DNA of 37,379 nt from Gammaproteobacteria bacterium UBA2168 (GCA_002327525.1 DCWG01000025.1:1-37379); one strand, 5' to 3'. Numbered from the stretch's first letter, positions 16,111 through 25,573 are shown. Program-made: numbers and translations. The notes: generated by a model not told the origin, from the letters alone.

Positions 16111-17433
16111 TCAATTGGACAGCGGCTCCAGACCGCACCACATGGCGATGTACAGCGCCACCGTCCTGGTGACACGCTCGATGGATGCAATGCTCACTCG
16201 CTCGTCGAAGCCATGGATGTTGGACGACACAGGTCCGTAAACCAGGGCGGGGGTGTCGTCGTAGAGCAGAAACACGCGCGCATCGAGATAGGCGAGTGAC
16301 GTTACCGCGTTCAGTTCTTCTCTGAACACACGGCCATGCGCTGCTGCAAGTGTGCGTTCGGCCGCGCCGCCCTCGGCCAACTCGTAACCCTGTGCCATGA
16401 AGCCATTGAACTCCACTTCAGGTGGGTTGTTCGAGAGAAATGGATGGTGGCCCGAGGCTCTGCGGAGAAAATCTTCCACCTCGCGCGCTCCTTGACGCGC
16501 ATCCTCGCCCGGGTAGAGTCCCGTGCGCACATCGAAAGTGCACCAGGCTGGCACCGAGGATGCCCAGTCGCCTCCTTCTATCTTGCCGACATTGACGTTG
16601 ATGGGTTTCTTGAGATCCGCAAAGTGTGGGTAGCCGCTCTTCTTCACATTGCGACCGGTTTCGAACTCCTTCAATGCCTGAATCAGAAAAGCAGCCGCAT
16701 CGATGGCATTCGCGCCACTGCTCGCGTCCGCCACGTGCACCGGCCGCCCCTTTACATGCACCTTAAACCAGATGACGCCCACGTTGGTCCGCACCAGGGC
16801 ATCGTTCATGGGTTCTGTGATGATGGCCGCATCCGCGTGGTAGCCACGCACAAGGGCGGAGAGCGCCCCGTTTCCCGTGCACTCCTCCTCCGTGACCGAC
16901 TGCACGTACACGGTTGCGGCCGGTTGATAACCGATGCTGCGCAGCGCATCCAACGCGAACAGGTTTATACCGATACCTGCTTTCATGTCGCCGCTGCCAC
17001 GCCCGTATAGCCAGTCGCCGTCGACTTGCGCATCGAAAGGTGCTCGCGTCCACATATCCACCGGGCCCGTTGGCACCACATCCACATGACCATTCAGTAT
17101 GAGTGAAGCGCCGCTCTCATTTCGCGGGCGGTGCGCGCCTACCACATTGATGGCGTTGGTGTAGTCCACCGCCACCGGGGAAAAACCGGGATGCCCACGG
17201 AGATCGTCCACATCGATCTGCCAGCGGTCCATGGACAATCCCCGTTTACGCATCTCACGGAATAGAAAGTCCTGCGCTGTATGTTCCTGTCCGCGCACGG
17301 ACGGGTGCCGCACCAGCTCGCGGGTGAATTCGATCTGCGCATCCAGATTGTGACTGACCGCCTCACTGATGCGCGCCTCGAGCCCGGCATCGAGCTGCAG
17401 CGAAGGTTCGATGGATGGTTCAGACATACACAT
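16111..17433 (-). CDS. M20 family metallo-deacylase/peptidase (ArgE/DapE-like)
   Basis: A 440-residue M20 di-zinc hydrolase, cytosolic, that cleaves amide bonds of N-acyl amino acids or similar small substrates. Metal and catalytic residues are visible: LILNGHVDVVPTG (His116, Asp118), GRGSGDMKAG (Asp149), SVTEEECTGNG (general base Glu182 with Glu183), ITEPM (Glu207) and the C-terminal SSNIHGFDERVSI. The central dimerisation domain is present (GRPVHVADASSGANAIDAA), although the usual G-x-x-x-H-x-S form is altered to PVHVAD. ATG 17433 follows AGGGA by five bases; ATG 17427 is an alternative. It may share a transcript with the downstream hydratase, although the palindrome between them suggests separate control. 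The exact substrate cannot be told from sequence. Confidence 0.9.
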   Translation of the reverse strand: MCMSEPSIEPSLQLDAGLEARISEAVSHNLDAQIEFTRELVRHPSVRGQEHTAQDFLFREMRKRGLSMDRWQIDVDDLRGHPGFSPVAVDYTNAINVVGAHRPRNESGASLILNGHVDVVPTGPVDMWTRAPFDAQVDGDWLYGRGSGDMKAGIGINLFALDALRSIGYQPAATVYVQSVTEEECTGNGALSALVRGYHADAAIITEPMNDALVRTNVGVIWFKVHVKGRPVHVADASSGANAIDAAAFLIQALKEFETGRNVKKSGYPHFADLKKPINVNVGKIEGGDWASSVPAWCTFDVRTGLYPGEDARQGAREVEDFLRRASGHHPFLSNNPPEVEFNGFMAQGYELAEGGAAERTLAAAHGRVFREELNAVTSLAYLDARVFLLYDDTPALVYGPVSSNIHGFDERVSIASIERVTRTVALYIAMWCGLEPLSN

Positions 17434-17531
17434 TTATTCCCTTTCAGCCATGCGCCAGCATAAACTGAAGACAGGCCCACAACATTCCGACTCACTCTGC
17501 GATCAATGACCAACGAGAACAGGACACTATA

Positions 17532-18323
17532 GTGACGGAAAATTTCTATGAGCATCTCTTCGGCGTTCGCGACAAGGTTGCACTGGTCACCGGTGGTACC
17601 CGGGGCATCGGGCTGATGATCGCCGAAGGGTTGGTGCGCTGCGGCGCGGATGTCTACATCTCGTCCAGGAAAACCGATGCCTGTGCGCAGGCCGAAGCGA
17701 CGCTATCCCGCTACGGCCGCTGCACCGCCATCCCCGGAGACGTCGGTCACGTGGCGGGATGCCGGAAACTGGCAGCCGAAATCGCGCAGAGGTCTGACAA
17801 ACTCCACATTCTCGTCAACAATGCAGGACTCACCTGGGGGGCCGATATCGACGAATTCCCGGAGAAAGCCTGGGACAAGGTGATGAACCTCGACGCCAAG
17901 GGGCCTTTCTTCCTCACACAGGCTCTCCTGCCCCAATTGCGCGCGGCTGCATCCCCCGAGGTGCGGGCGTCGATCGTAAACGTGTCGTCCACCAACGCCA
18001 TCCGGCCAAGCGGCCTGCAGAACTACTCCTATGTGGCGGCCAAAGCCGGTCTGCAGGGACTGTCCACCCAGATGGCGCGGGATCTCAACAGCGACAACAT
18101 CAACGTCAACGTGCTCGCTCCGGGGCCTTTCAAATCCAAGATGACGGCGCCGTTGTACGCCAACGCGGACATCGAAAAGCAGGTGGTGGAGGGCTTCACC
18201 ATGGGCCGCTGGGGTGCGATGGAAGATGCTGCTGGTTTGACGGTGTTTCTCTCATCGAAAGCAGGCACCTTTCTCACTGGTGTGGTCATTCCCTGTGACG
18301 GTGGCGCCACCACCATCGGATAA
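17532..18323 (+). CDS. Short-chain dehydrogenase/reductase, RhlG-like
   Basis: A 263-residue SDR, using the GTG start at 17532 with AGGA seven bases upstream. It carries TGGTRGIG (20-27), a VNNAG cofactor-stabilising motif, and the catalytic Ser, Tyr and Lys (NVSSTNAIR followed by SYVAAKAGLQGL). The start FGVRDKVALVTGGTRGIGLM and the end GTFLTGVVIPCDGGAT resemble RhlG-type NADPH-dependent beta-ketoacyl reductases and gluconate 5-dehydrogenase-like SDRs. A ketoacyl or keto-sugar substrate is therefore possible; neither is proven. It is divergent from the M20 gene (98 bp between starts) and followed by a 100-bp gap and the PhyH fragment, which runs towards it. Confidence 0.9.
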   Translation: MTENFYEHLFGVRDKVALVTGGTRGIGLMIAEGLVRCGADVYISSRKTDACAQAEATLSRYGRCTAIPGDVGHVAGCRKLAAEIAQRSDKLHILVNNAGLTWGADIDEFPEKAWDKVMNLDAKGPFFLTQALLPQLRAAASPEVRASIVNVSSTNAIRPSGLQNYSYVAAKAGLQGLSTQMARDLNSDNINVNVLAPGPFKSKMTAPLYANADIEKQVVEGFTMGRWGAMEDAAGLTVFLSSKAGTFLTGVVIPCDGGATTIG

Positions 18324-18425
18324 CGTTGCATGCCGCCATCTCAAAAGACGCTACAACCCGGCTGACAGAGACGACGCGAGTTCTTTCAGGAGGAAACGCC
18401 TTACCTCGCATACAAAGCGTAGGCT

Positions 18426-18842
18426 TCAGCGCTTTACGTTGTTGAACGTCTGCAACAGCTTCGAGTAATCCGCACCGTTCGGTCCCTGCAGCATGTCCTC
18501 ACGACCTAACATCTGCCCCATATTCTCACCATGCTCATCGATCAAAGCGTCTGCATATGCCGCATAGTCTTCCACCAGGCGCATCCTCAACCGGGTGTAG
18601 GTGATGTGGCAGACCACACGCTCACCTTCGATCACGCGCGGATAGTTCGAATGCAAGAGGCTACCATCCCACATGGCAAATGATCCCGGCGGGCACTCGA
18701 TGGCGATCGCGCCAGCACACTCCGCCATTTCCGCCTCATCCGGATGTCGGCGCAGGATGTTGCTGCCGGGAATCACCAGCGTCGCACCGCCGGCCTCGGT
18801 GTACTCATCACATACCGTTCGATGAGTTTTTTTCGCTGCCAC
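18426..18842 (-). pseudogene. Phytanoyl-CoA dioxygenase family, N-terminally truncated
   Basis: The minus strand reads TEAGGATLVIPGSNILRRH, then ECPPGSFAMWDGSLLHSNYP, GERVVCHITYTRLRMRLVED and MLGREDMLQGPNGADYSKLL, ending at 18426. The pattern of GAT-x-V-x-PGSH, P-x-GS, a W-x-G-x-x-LH histidine and a following Arg is that of PhyH Fe(II)/2-oxoglutarate dioxygenases. It keeps the distal His and the 2-oxoglutarate Arg but lacks the N-terminal half with the HxD metal motif. The frame stays open further upstream to 19178, but that part is only the antisense of an acyl-CoA dehydrogenase fragment and is not PhyH-like. The break lies near 18.85 kb. Confidence 0.75.
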
Positions 18843-18860
18843 GACATCACGCCACGAGAG

Positions 18861-19298
18861 GCCGACGTGGTCATCACCGGCCGGGCCATCAGCAGGATTG
18901 ACGCCCATGTGGATTTGAAGGATGCGATGCACGAAAAGCTCGATCGCACACCTGATATTCCAGGCCAATATCACGGTGAAATCGCGAAAACCGTTGACCT
19001 GGCATTCGCATTTGCTGACAAAGTAGCCAACACCCACAACGAGCCCATGGCGCGGCAGGCCTCGGACGCCCTCTACAATGCGGCGTCGGCCGTATTGCTT
19101 GCTGCAGAGGGCGCGGAACTCGGTCGCCGCGGTGGCGACGCCCGACGCCTGATCATGAGCCGGATGGTTATCAACCACCGCCTGAGACCGCGCGATCCCC
19201 TATCGATAGAGCCCGACAACGACAATCTCGTCGCCGCACTACTGGGCACGCAGAAGATCGACCTGGATACGGCGCAAAGACTGGTAGAAGCTTCTTGA
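18861..19298 (+). pseudogene. Acyl-CoA dehydrogenase, C-terminal fragment
   Basis: The plus strand reads SRIDAHVDLKDAMHEKLDR, AFADKVANTHNEPMARQASD, ALYNAASAVLLAAEGAELGR and GGDARRLIMSRMVINHRLRP, ending at TGA 19296-19298. The ASDALYxxASAVLLAxEGA and GDARRL segments are the C-terminal helical domain of FadE-like acyl-CoA dehydrogenases. The N-terminal and middle FAD/acyl-CoA domains, several hundred residues, are missing. The fragment begins where the oppositely oriented PhyH fragment begins, so both genes lost their 5' halves at one junction. Confidence 0.75.
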
Positions 19299-19376
19299 TA
19301 GTACAGCCGAGTAGCTCGATACCCCTTCCATAAGCGACAATTTGTGCGCGATCAGAAACCGTATCGCTACAGGGGG

Positions 19377-19514
19377 ATGGCTGTGTCAGTTGAACTGCTT
19401 TCGTTCGACCACATCCACCTGATCAGTACCGATCCCGCCGCCACTCCCATCTGGACGAGCGCATCGACATCGAGCCGCCCTGGTACGACTTCGAACGGCA
19501 GGCGCACCAAATAA
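19377..19514 (+). pseudogene. VOC (glyoxalase-fold) protein, N-terminal remnant
   Basis: ATG 19377, directly after AGGGGG, begins MAVSVELLSFDHIHLISTDP. The FDHIHLIST segment is the first beta-strand with the metal-ligand His of VOC superfamily proteins. Resemblance stops after about 24 residues and the frame closes at 19514. The rest of the domain, about 100 residues, is absent. The overlapping frame LDERIDIEPPWYDFERQAHQ is protein-like but not recognised; it may be the tail of the same or another lost gene. Confidence 0.45.
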
Positions 19515-19567
19515 TCCATCCGGTGTTCGAAGTCTATTTGCTATGCTTAGCGTTTCGTATTGTCTGC

Positions 19568-22006
19568 GTGATCAGTTTGTCGTCACCAACTAACCATCGG
19601 GTGTGCTGTTGCCTGATGTCAGTAGCTCTGTTTTGTTTGTCTCCCGTATTTGCGTGGGCAGCGGCGGAGCCCGCGCCCGGAACCGGGGAGATGATTCACC
19701 TCGAGAGTAACGAGGTGGAAACCCGCATTGACGGAAAGCTGGACGAAGATATCTGGCAACGCCTCGAGTCGCACGGTGATTTCTACCTGACCAATCCGGC
19801 CACGCTGGCCAAACCAATGCACGATACCCGCGTGCGCATGTACTACTCCAGCAAGGGCCTACACATAGGAGTGGACGCATACCAGCCACCCGAGACCCTC
19901 ATCGCGCGCCTGTCTGGGCGGGACAGCTGGATTCTGGGTCGTGACTGGATACACGTTGCGCTCGATACCTCCGGTACCGGCCGCTACGGATTCTTCTTCG
20001 AGCTGAACCTCGGCGACTCGAAAACCGACGGCACGGTGTTGCCGGAGAAGCAGATGGCATTCGACTGGGATGGACCCTGGCACGGGGCGACCCACATAAA
20101 CGATTCGGGTTGGTCGGCAGAATACATGATCCCCTGGGGTACGGTGTCGATGCCTCAGATGGCCGGTAAGCGGTATATGGGGATCTACGTTGCCCGCAGC
20201 ATCGCGTACCGCGACGAGTGGGTGGGATGGCCGGGTCTGCCCATGACCAAACCCGAGTTCCTGTCAGCAATGCAACCGCTTGCAATGAGCGGAGTCGATC
20301 CCGGGCAGCAGTACAACTTCTACCCGTACGCATCCATTACGCGCGACGAGGTGGACGATGAGACAGAATACAAAGTAGGAGCAGAATTCTTCTGGCGGCC
20401 ATCGAGCAACCTGCAACTCACCGCCACGCTGAATCCCGATTTCGGTGCCGTCGAGTCGGACGATGTGGTTATCAATCTCTCTGCCACCGAGACCTTTTTC
20501 CCCGAGAAACGCCTGTTCTTCCTGGAGGGACAGCAGGTTTTCAACGCGACACCGCGCGCAAACACTCGCATCTTCGGCATCGGAGACCACGATGCGCCCT
20601 ACACAATGGTCAATACGCGGCGCATCGGCGGAAAACCCGATACGCCAAACGTTGCAGACGATTTGGATATCGAAGAACGGGACCTCATCCGGCCAGTGGA
20701 TCTTTTCGGCGCGGTGAAAGTGACAGGACAGGCCGGGTCTTATCGATACGGCCTGATCGGTGCATTCGAAGACGATGCCAAGTTTCGTGTCACGGATAAC
20801 GACGGTGTGCAACACCGGGTGGTACAGGACGGCAACGACTATGGTGCTGCACGTCTGCTCTGGGAATCCAACGACAGTGGCCGCTATCGGGCCCTGGGCA
20901 TTCTGAGTACAGCGGTCGTGAAGGACGCAGGTGATGCGTACGCCACGGGCCTCGACTGGCATTACTACACGCCCAATTCGAAGCTCAAAATCGACGGGCA
21001 GGCATTCACTTCCCATATCGACGGCGTCGGTACGGGCTATGGTGGCTTCGTGGACTTCGACTATTCCCATCGCCAAGGCGTGTCCACCCGGCTGGGAGTG
21101 GAATACCTGGACAAGAAGGTCGATCTCAACGACCTGGGATTTCTCGATCGCAACAATGCCTGGCAGGTGCGGGTTTCACACCAACGCACCCAACCGACTT
21201 TGTCGTTCGCGCAGCAGAACAGGTTCGATATTCGCGGTGGAGTGAGACACAATCTGGAGGGCCGGATGGTTCGCACCGGATTCGTGCTTACGGACATGCT
21301 GACCCTGAACTCATTGCATCGCATCTCTTTCGGCGCCGGTTTCAGACCCGCCCAGTACGACGATCTCAACAGCTTTGGCAATGGCACCTTTCGTATCGAC
21401 CCCACCGTCAATGCCAACATTGGATTCACGACCGATTCGACACGGCCGTTTGGCATTCGCGCGACGCTGGGTACGACCGGTGAGGCGACGGGTGGGCAGA
21501 GCTGGCAAGTTGGCGGGGACATTACCTGGCGCCCCAATGATCGAGCCAATCTGAGCCTGAAGGCCGACTACATGGACCGGGACGGCTGGCTGCTCCACCA
21601 GGCTGGCCGCGATATGACTACCTTTCGAACCAAACAGCTGAGCACCGGATTGAGCATGGAATACTTCATCGGCGCCAGCCAACAGCTGCGCATGTCTTTG
21701 CAGTGGATCGGCATCAGGGCACGGGAAGACCGCTTTTTCGTGATACCAGGGCGTACCGGCAGCCTGACCGAAGGCCCGAAGCCTCCTGGGCCAAGTGACG
21801 ATTTCAGTGTTTCCCAACTCAGCTTCCAGGCGCGCTATCGCTGGGAGATTGCCCCGCTGTCCGATCTCTTCGTCGTGTACACGCGGATGGCCAACATGGA
21901 CGATCGACTGCTGGATCAGGGTTTCGATGACATTTTCGAGAGCGCCTGGAACGAACCCCTCTCTAATCTGTTCATCGTCAAACTGCGCTATCGCTTGGGT
22001 TCCTGA
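19568..22006 (+). CDS. DUF5916 outer-membrane protein with CBM9-like N-terminal domain
   Basis: A secreted protein of about 812 residues. The probable signal peptide contains HRVCCCLMSVALFCLSPVFA and cleaves around AWA-AAE. A CBM9-like domain follows (RIDGKLDEDIWQRLESHGDF), as in bacterial carbohydrate-binding family 9-like proteins. After it comes DUF5916, marked by ATETFFPEKRLFFLEGQQVF and then repeated amphipathic strands ending KLRYRLGS, as expected of an outer-membrane beta-barrel. The family's role is not established; uptake or processing of oligomers is often proposed. The start is unsure: GTG 19568 gives the best signal peptide, ATG 19616 a very short one, and the frame is open to GTG 19523. 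No ribosome site is clear. It converges on the carboxylase gene with 25 bp between. Confidence 0.88.
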   Translation: MISLSSPTNHRVCCCLMSVALFCLSPVFAWAAAEPAPGTGEMIHLESNEVETRIDGKLDEDIWQRLESHGDFYLTNPATLAKPMHDTRVRMYYSSKGLHIGVDAYQPPETLIARLSGRDSWILGRDWIHVALDTSGTGRYGFFFELNLGDSKTDGTVLPEKQMAFDWDGPWHGATHINDSGWSAEYMIPWGTVSMPQMAGKRYMGIYVARSIAYRDEWVGWPGLPMTKPEFLSAMQPLAMSGVDPGQQYNFYPYASITRDEVDDETEYKVGAEFFWRPSSNLQLTATLNPDFGAVESDDVVINLSATETFFPEKRLFFLEGQQVFNATPRANTRIFGIGDHDAPYTMVNTRRIGGKPDTPNVADDLDIEERDLIRPVDLFGAVKVTGQAGSYRYGLIGAFEDDAKFRVTDNDGVQHRVVQDGNDYGAARLLWESNDSGRYRALGILSTAVVKDAGDAYATGLDWHYYTPNSKLKIDGQAFTSHIDGVGTGYGGFVDFDYSHRQGVSTRLGVEYLDKKVDLNDLGFLDRNNAWQVRVSHQRTQPTLSFAQQNRFDIRGGVRHNLEGRMVRTGFVLTDMLTLNSLHRISFGAGFRPAQYDDLNSFGNGTFRIDPTVNANIGFTTDSTRPFGIRATLGTTGEATGGQSWQVGGDITWRPNDRANLSLKADYMDRDGWLLHQAGRDMTTFRTKQLSTGLSMEYFIGASQQLRMSLQWIGIRAREDRFFVIPGRTGSLTEGPKPPGPSDDFSVSQLSFQARYRWEIAPLSDLFVVYTRMANMDDRLLDQGFDDIFESAWNEPLSNLFIVKLRYRLGS

Positions 22007-22031
22007 GAGGTTCGCTTGTGCAGGGCGGTTT

Positions 22032-25000
22032 TCACCAGGTGTCGATCCAGCCGCGTTTCTTGCCAGATCGTGGCGGTGCGGATGGCACCGAATCCAGCCC
22101 CATGACCAGCCATTTGCGCGTATCCGCAGGATCGATCACATCGTCGACTTCGGAGACCGTGGCCGCATTGAGTGCCCGTGACCATGCATAGGCATCGTCA
22201 ACGTATCGCTCGTAGCGGGCCTTGCGCTCGGCAACATCGGTGATGGCGAGAAGCTCTGCCCGCCGGCCGAGCTTGACCGCACCCTCGAGTCCCATACCGG
22301 CGAACTCACCCGTTGGCCAGGAAATGGAGAAGAAGGTCTCATCGAAGCTGCCTGTGGACATGGCGAGCGCCCCAAGCCCGTACGACTTTCGTAACACCAC
22401 TACGAAATAGGGCACCGTGATATTGGCTCCAGCCACGTACATGCGGCCGCAGTGACGAATCAACGCCGTCTTCTCCGCCTCGGGGCCGACCATGTTTCCC
22501 GGTGTGTCTATCAGGGACAGTATTGGAATGTCGAAGGCATCGCACAGCTGCATGAAGCGCGAGGCCTTATCGGCGCCATCGGAATCCACCGCACCCCCGG
22601 TAGGCGAGTTGGAGTTGTTGGCAATGACGCCGACGGCACGGCCCTCGATACGGATGAACGCGGTGACCATCGAGAGTCCAAACTCCGGCCGCAGTTCCAG
22701 CATTGATCCAACGTCACCCAGTGTTTCTATGACCTGTCGAATGTTGTAGACCGCACGCCGGTTTTCCGGAACCACGTGGCGCAACACACGCTGGTCGTGA
22801 GCGCTCCAACCCTGAATTCTGCCCTGGAAAAAGGACAGATAGTGTTTTGCCGCAGCCGTTGCCTCGATCTCATCCTCCACTAGGATGTCGATGACACCAT
22901 TCGGCTGCTGAATGCTGATGGGGCCTACTTCGTTTGGTGCGTAGGCACCCAGCCCGCCCCCTTCTATGACCGCGGGGCCTCCGATGCCGAGGCTGGAATC
23001 TCGGGTGGCGATGATGACATCGCAAGCACCAAGCAACACCACGTTACCGGCAAAGCAGTATCCCGAGTTCACGCCAACCAGCGGTACCAGCCCCGATAAC
23101 TTGCCCAGTTCCCGCCACGTGCGCACGCTCAACCCACCCACCGAACCCGCCTGAGGACCGGTGGCGCTGCGCGGACCGCCATAGGTGCGGCCTCCGCCGC
23201 CTTCCGTGTAGAGCACCACGGGCAGCTGGTAGTTTCTCGCTACGCCGAACATCCGGTCCTGCTTCTGGTGGTTCTTCCCCCCCTGCGTGCCGGCGAGCAC
23301 GGTGTAGTCGTACGACATCGCCACACAGCGCGCGTTCTCGCGACCCACCAAATCGCCGTTCACCCGACCCACGCCCATTACCATGGCATCCGCGGCAGTC
23401 TTGATGACACGCTCCTCCAGTTCCTCGAGCGAGTCGTTGCGGTACCGGGTCGCCGTCACCAGGGGACTGTACTCAAAAAACGAACCGGGATCGCAAAGGT
23501 CTGCTATGTTCTCCCGGGCGGTGCGCTTTCCGGCGTCGTGCCGCTTGGCCGTAGCCTCGGCACGAGCCTCGTCCGTGGTCAGATGGTGAAAGTGCTGCAC
23601 CTCGGCGACGTCGGGACGAATGCTGTCGAGATCTATGCGCTCTCCTGAATCGTACTCGCCCTCGATCTCCTGTGGTTCGATGAACACGATCGGGGTGTCC
23701 TCGAAAATCGTATCGCCCACTTCAAGCGCGATTTCACGTATCACCCCGGCATGCTCTGCCAGCACCATGTGCTCCATCTTCAACGCCTCTAGCACCGCGA
23801 CCGGTTGCCGCAGCCGCACGGTGTCACCCACGGAGACTTTCAGCTCGATCAGCATGCCCTGAAGGGGCGCCAGTACGGCGACGGTACCGGCAGGACCCAC
23901 CGCAAAGGGCACAGGCGCTTTGCCCGAGCCCCGCGCGGGCGTAACCGGGCCTTTCAGCGCGAGAACGGCCAGCGGATCGTCCGGATCGACACGCGTGCCC
24001 GCCTTGACCACATCCAGATCAGGCTCGAAGTAGCGGGCCCGCTCGCCATTTGCGCGCACCAGCTCGGCAGCATGTTCTTCGACATAGCGTGTGTGTATGC
24101 TCGCCTGCGCGAGCAGAGCATGGCGCAACAGCGCTGAAAGAAAGCCGGTGTTGCTACGTACGCCTTCGATCTTGAATTCGGCAAGGGCGCGCCTGGCTTT
24201 ACGCACCGCCGCATCGAGGTCGTCGGCATGAGCAATGACCTTGGCCAACAGGGAATCGTAATGAGGACTGGTGACGTAGCCGGTGTAGCCAAACCCATCC
24301 ACGCGCACTCCAGGTCCGGCGGGCGGTTCATAGGCCGTGATGACACCTCCGCCCGGGTGCGATTGACCGTCCCCGGTCATGGTCTCGAGATTGACACGAG
24401 CCTGCACCGCCACACCCCGTGGTGGGGCTACGTTGGCCTGCACCAGCCCCAGATCATCGAGAGTCGAGCCACCCGCGATCCGTAGCTGAATCGCCACCAG
24501 ATCCAATCCGGTCACCGCTTCGGTGACCGTGTGCTCGACCTGCAGTCGCGCGTTCGCTTCCATGAACACGAAGCGCTCATTCGCCTCGGGACGCGTATCG
24601 AGTAGAAACTCAATGGTGCCGACGCCACGGTAGGCAACCTCCGCGGCGATCTTTCCGGCGGCATCGAGCATCGCCGTACGTAACGACTCCGAAAGACCGA
24701 AGGCCGGTGCGATTTCAACGAGCTTCTGGCGCTGGCGCTGCAGACTGCACTCGCGATCCCAGAGGTGACAGACCTCACCCGACCCGTCACCAACGATCTG
24801 CACTTCGATGTGGCGGGCACGGGGCAGCAGTTCCTCGATATAGATCTCGCCGGATCCAAACGCCTGTTCAGCTTCTGAAGTTGCCCGTGCAAATGCCTCA
24901 TCGAGATCACCAAGCCGCTCGACTGCACGCATTCCACGTCCACCGCCTCCTGCCACCGCCTTCAACATCACACCAGCCCCAGGGGAGAGCGTCTCGAAGA

Positions 25001-25433
25001 AAGCCTTCGCTTCCTTGAGTGTGATCGCGTGGCTGAGTCCGTGCAGCACCGGGACACCGCACCGCTGTGCGAGCGAGCGCGCCTGTGCTTTGTCACCGAA
25101 ACGACGCAACGCCGAAGCATCCGGCCCCACGAACTCGAACCCCGCTTTCTCGCAGTCGACGGCAAAGTCGGCGAGCTCGCTCAAGAAACCGTAACCCGGA
25201 TGTATCGCATCGCAATCGGCTTCTTCCGCAAGCGCGATAATCCGTGCGGAGTCGAGATAGGCTGGAACGCCTGTCGCGCCGAGGCCGAGTACCTGGTCGG
25301 CGTGGCGCGTGTGCAATGACTGGCTATCATCGTCCGCATAGACCGCGACGGTTGCAATACCCAGATCCGAGGCGGCGCGGGCGATGCGAATCGCTATCTC
25401 GCCACGATTGGCGATCAGCAGGTTCTTGAGCAT
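22032..25433 (-). CDS. Single-chain acyl-CoA carboxylase (biotin carboxylase + BCCP + carboxyltransferase)
   Basis: A 1133-residue fusion carrying all activities needed to carboxylate an acyl-CoA. Residues 1-450 are biotin carboxylase: MLKNLLIANRGEIAIRIARA, the glycine-rich ATP loop AVAGGGGRGM, RECSLQRQRQKLVEIAPA, and MEANARLQVEHTVTEAV. A biotinyl domain follows with EALKMEHM (biotin Lys552). The rest is a carboxyltransferase with both N and C halves (TEGGGGRTYGGPRSATGP, and LSLIDTPGNMVGPEAEKTA). The order matches the single-polypeptide long-chain acyl-CoA carboxylases described in mycobacteria and Rhodopseudomonas, which use acetyl- to long-chain acyl-CoAs. Substrate choice cannot be read here. 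The start is decided by GGAGGAA seven bases before ATG 25431-25433. An upstream in-frame start at 25466 would overlap that site. Confidence 0.93.
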   Translation of the reverse strand: MLKNLLIANRGEIAIRIARAASDLGIATVAVYADDDSQSLHTRHADQVLGLGATGVPAYLDSARIIALAEEADCDAIHPGYGFLSELADFAVDCEKAGFEFVGPDASALRRFGDKAQARSLAQRCGVPVLHGLSHAITLKEAKAFFETLSPGAGVMLKAVAGGGGRGMRAVERLGDLDEAFARATSEAEQAFGSGEIYIEELLPRARHIEVQIVGDGSGEVCHLWDRECSLQRQRQKLVEIAPAFGLSESLRTAMLDAAGKIAAEVAYRGVGTIEFLLDTRPEANERFVFMEANARLQVEHTVTEAVTGLDLVAIQLRIAGGSTLDDLGLVQANVAPPRGVAVQARVNLETMTGDGQSHPGGGVITAYEPPAGPGVRVDGFGYTGYVTSPHYDSLLAKVIAHADDLDAAVRKARRALAEFKIEGVRSNTGFLSALLRHALLAQASIHTRYVEEHAAELVRANGERARYFEPDLDVVKAGTRVDPDDPLAVLALKGPVTPARGSGKAPVPFAVGPAGTVAVLAPLQGMLIELKVSVGDTVRLRQPVAVLEALKMEHMVLAEHAGVIREIALEVGDTIFEDTPIVFIEPQEIEGEYDSGERIDLDSIRPDVAEVQHFHHLTTDEARAEATAKRHDAGKRTARENIADLCDPGSFFEYSPLVTATRYRNDSLEELEERVIKTAADAMVMGVGRVNGDLVGRENARCVAMSYDYTVLAGTQGGKNHQKQDRMFGVARNYQLPVVLYTEGGGGRTYGGPRSATGPQAGSVGGLSVRTWRELGKLSGLVPLVGVNSGYCFAGNVVLLGACDVIIATRDSSLGIGGPAVIEGGGLGAYAPNEVGPISIQQPNGVIDILVEDEIEATAAAKHYLSFFQGRIQGWSAHDQRVLRHVVPENRRAVYNIRQVIETLGDVGSMLELRPEFGLSMVTAFIRIEGRAVGVIANNSNSPTGGAVDSDGADKASRFMQLCDAFDIPILSLIDTPGNMVGPEAEKTALIRHCGRMYVAGANITVPYFVVVLRKSYGLGALAMSTGSFDETFFSISWPTGEFAGMGLEGAVKLGRRAELLAITDVAERKARYERYVDDAYAWSRALNAATVSEVDDVIDPADTRKWLVMGLDSVPSAPPRSGKKRGWIDTW

Positions 25434-25440
25434 GTATCGA

Positions 25441-25447
25441 TTCCTCC
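25441..25447 (-). promoter_or_regulatory. Strong Shine-Dalgarno of the acyl-CoA carboxylase
   Basis: GGAGGAA on the minus strand, seven bases before ATG 25433, is the best ribosome-binding site in the window. It excludes the upstream in-frame start at 25466 as the main initiation point. Confidence 0.85.
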
Positions 25448-25550
25448 GGGTCCGGTACGTCGGCAATGACCCGGAGGCACCCTGGGGTGTGGTGGAATTC
25501 CGATTCGTACCGGGTGAAGCTCAGGTACAGAGAATACTACTCAGATGATT

Positions 25551-25573
25551 CGAGACAGGCAAAGCGTGTCTCG
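25551..25573. promoter_or_regulatory. Perfect 7+7 bp inverted repeat in a divergent promoter region
   Basis: CGAGACA and TGTCTCG flank nine bases. The repeat lies between the start of the carboxylase gene (118 bp away) and that of the small secreted protein at 25637 (64 bp away), where both promoters must be. It may be an operator or an RNA hairpin. No T-tract follows, so a terminator is unlikely. Confidence 0.4.

Noticed and set aside
18426..19178. A single 250-residue minus-strand gene
   Set aside because: Only the C-terminal half is PhyH-like. The N-terminal half is the reverse of an acyl-CoA dehydrogenase fragment.
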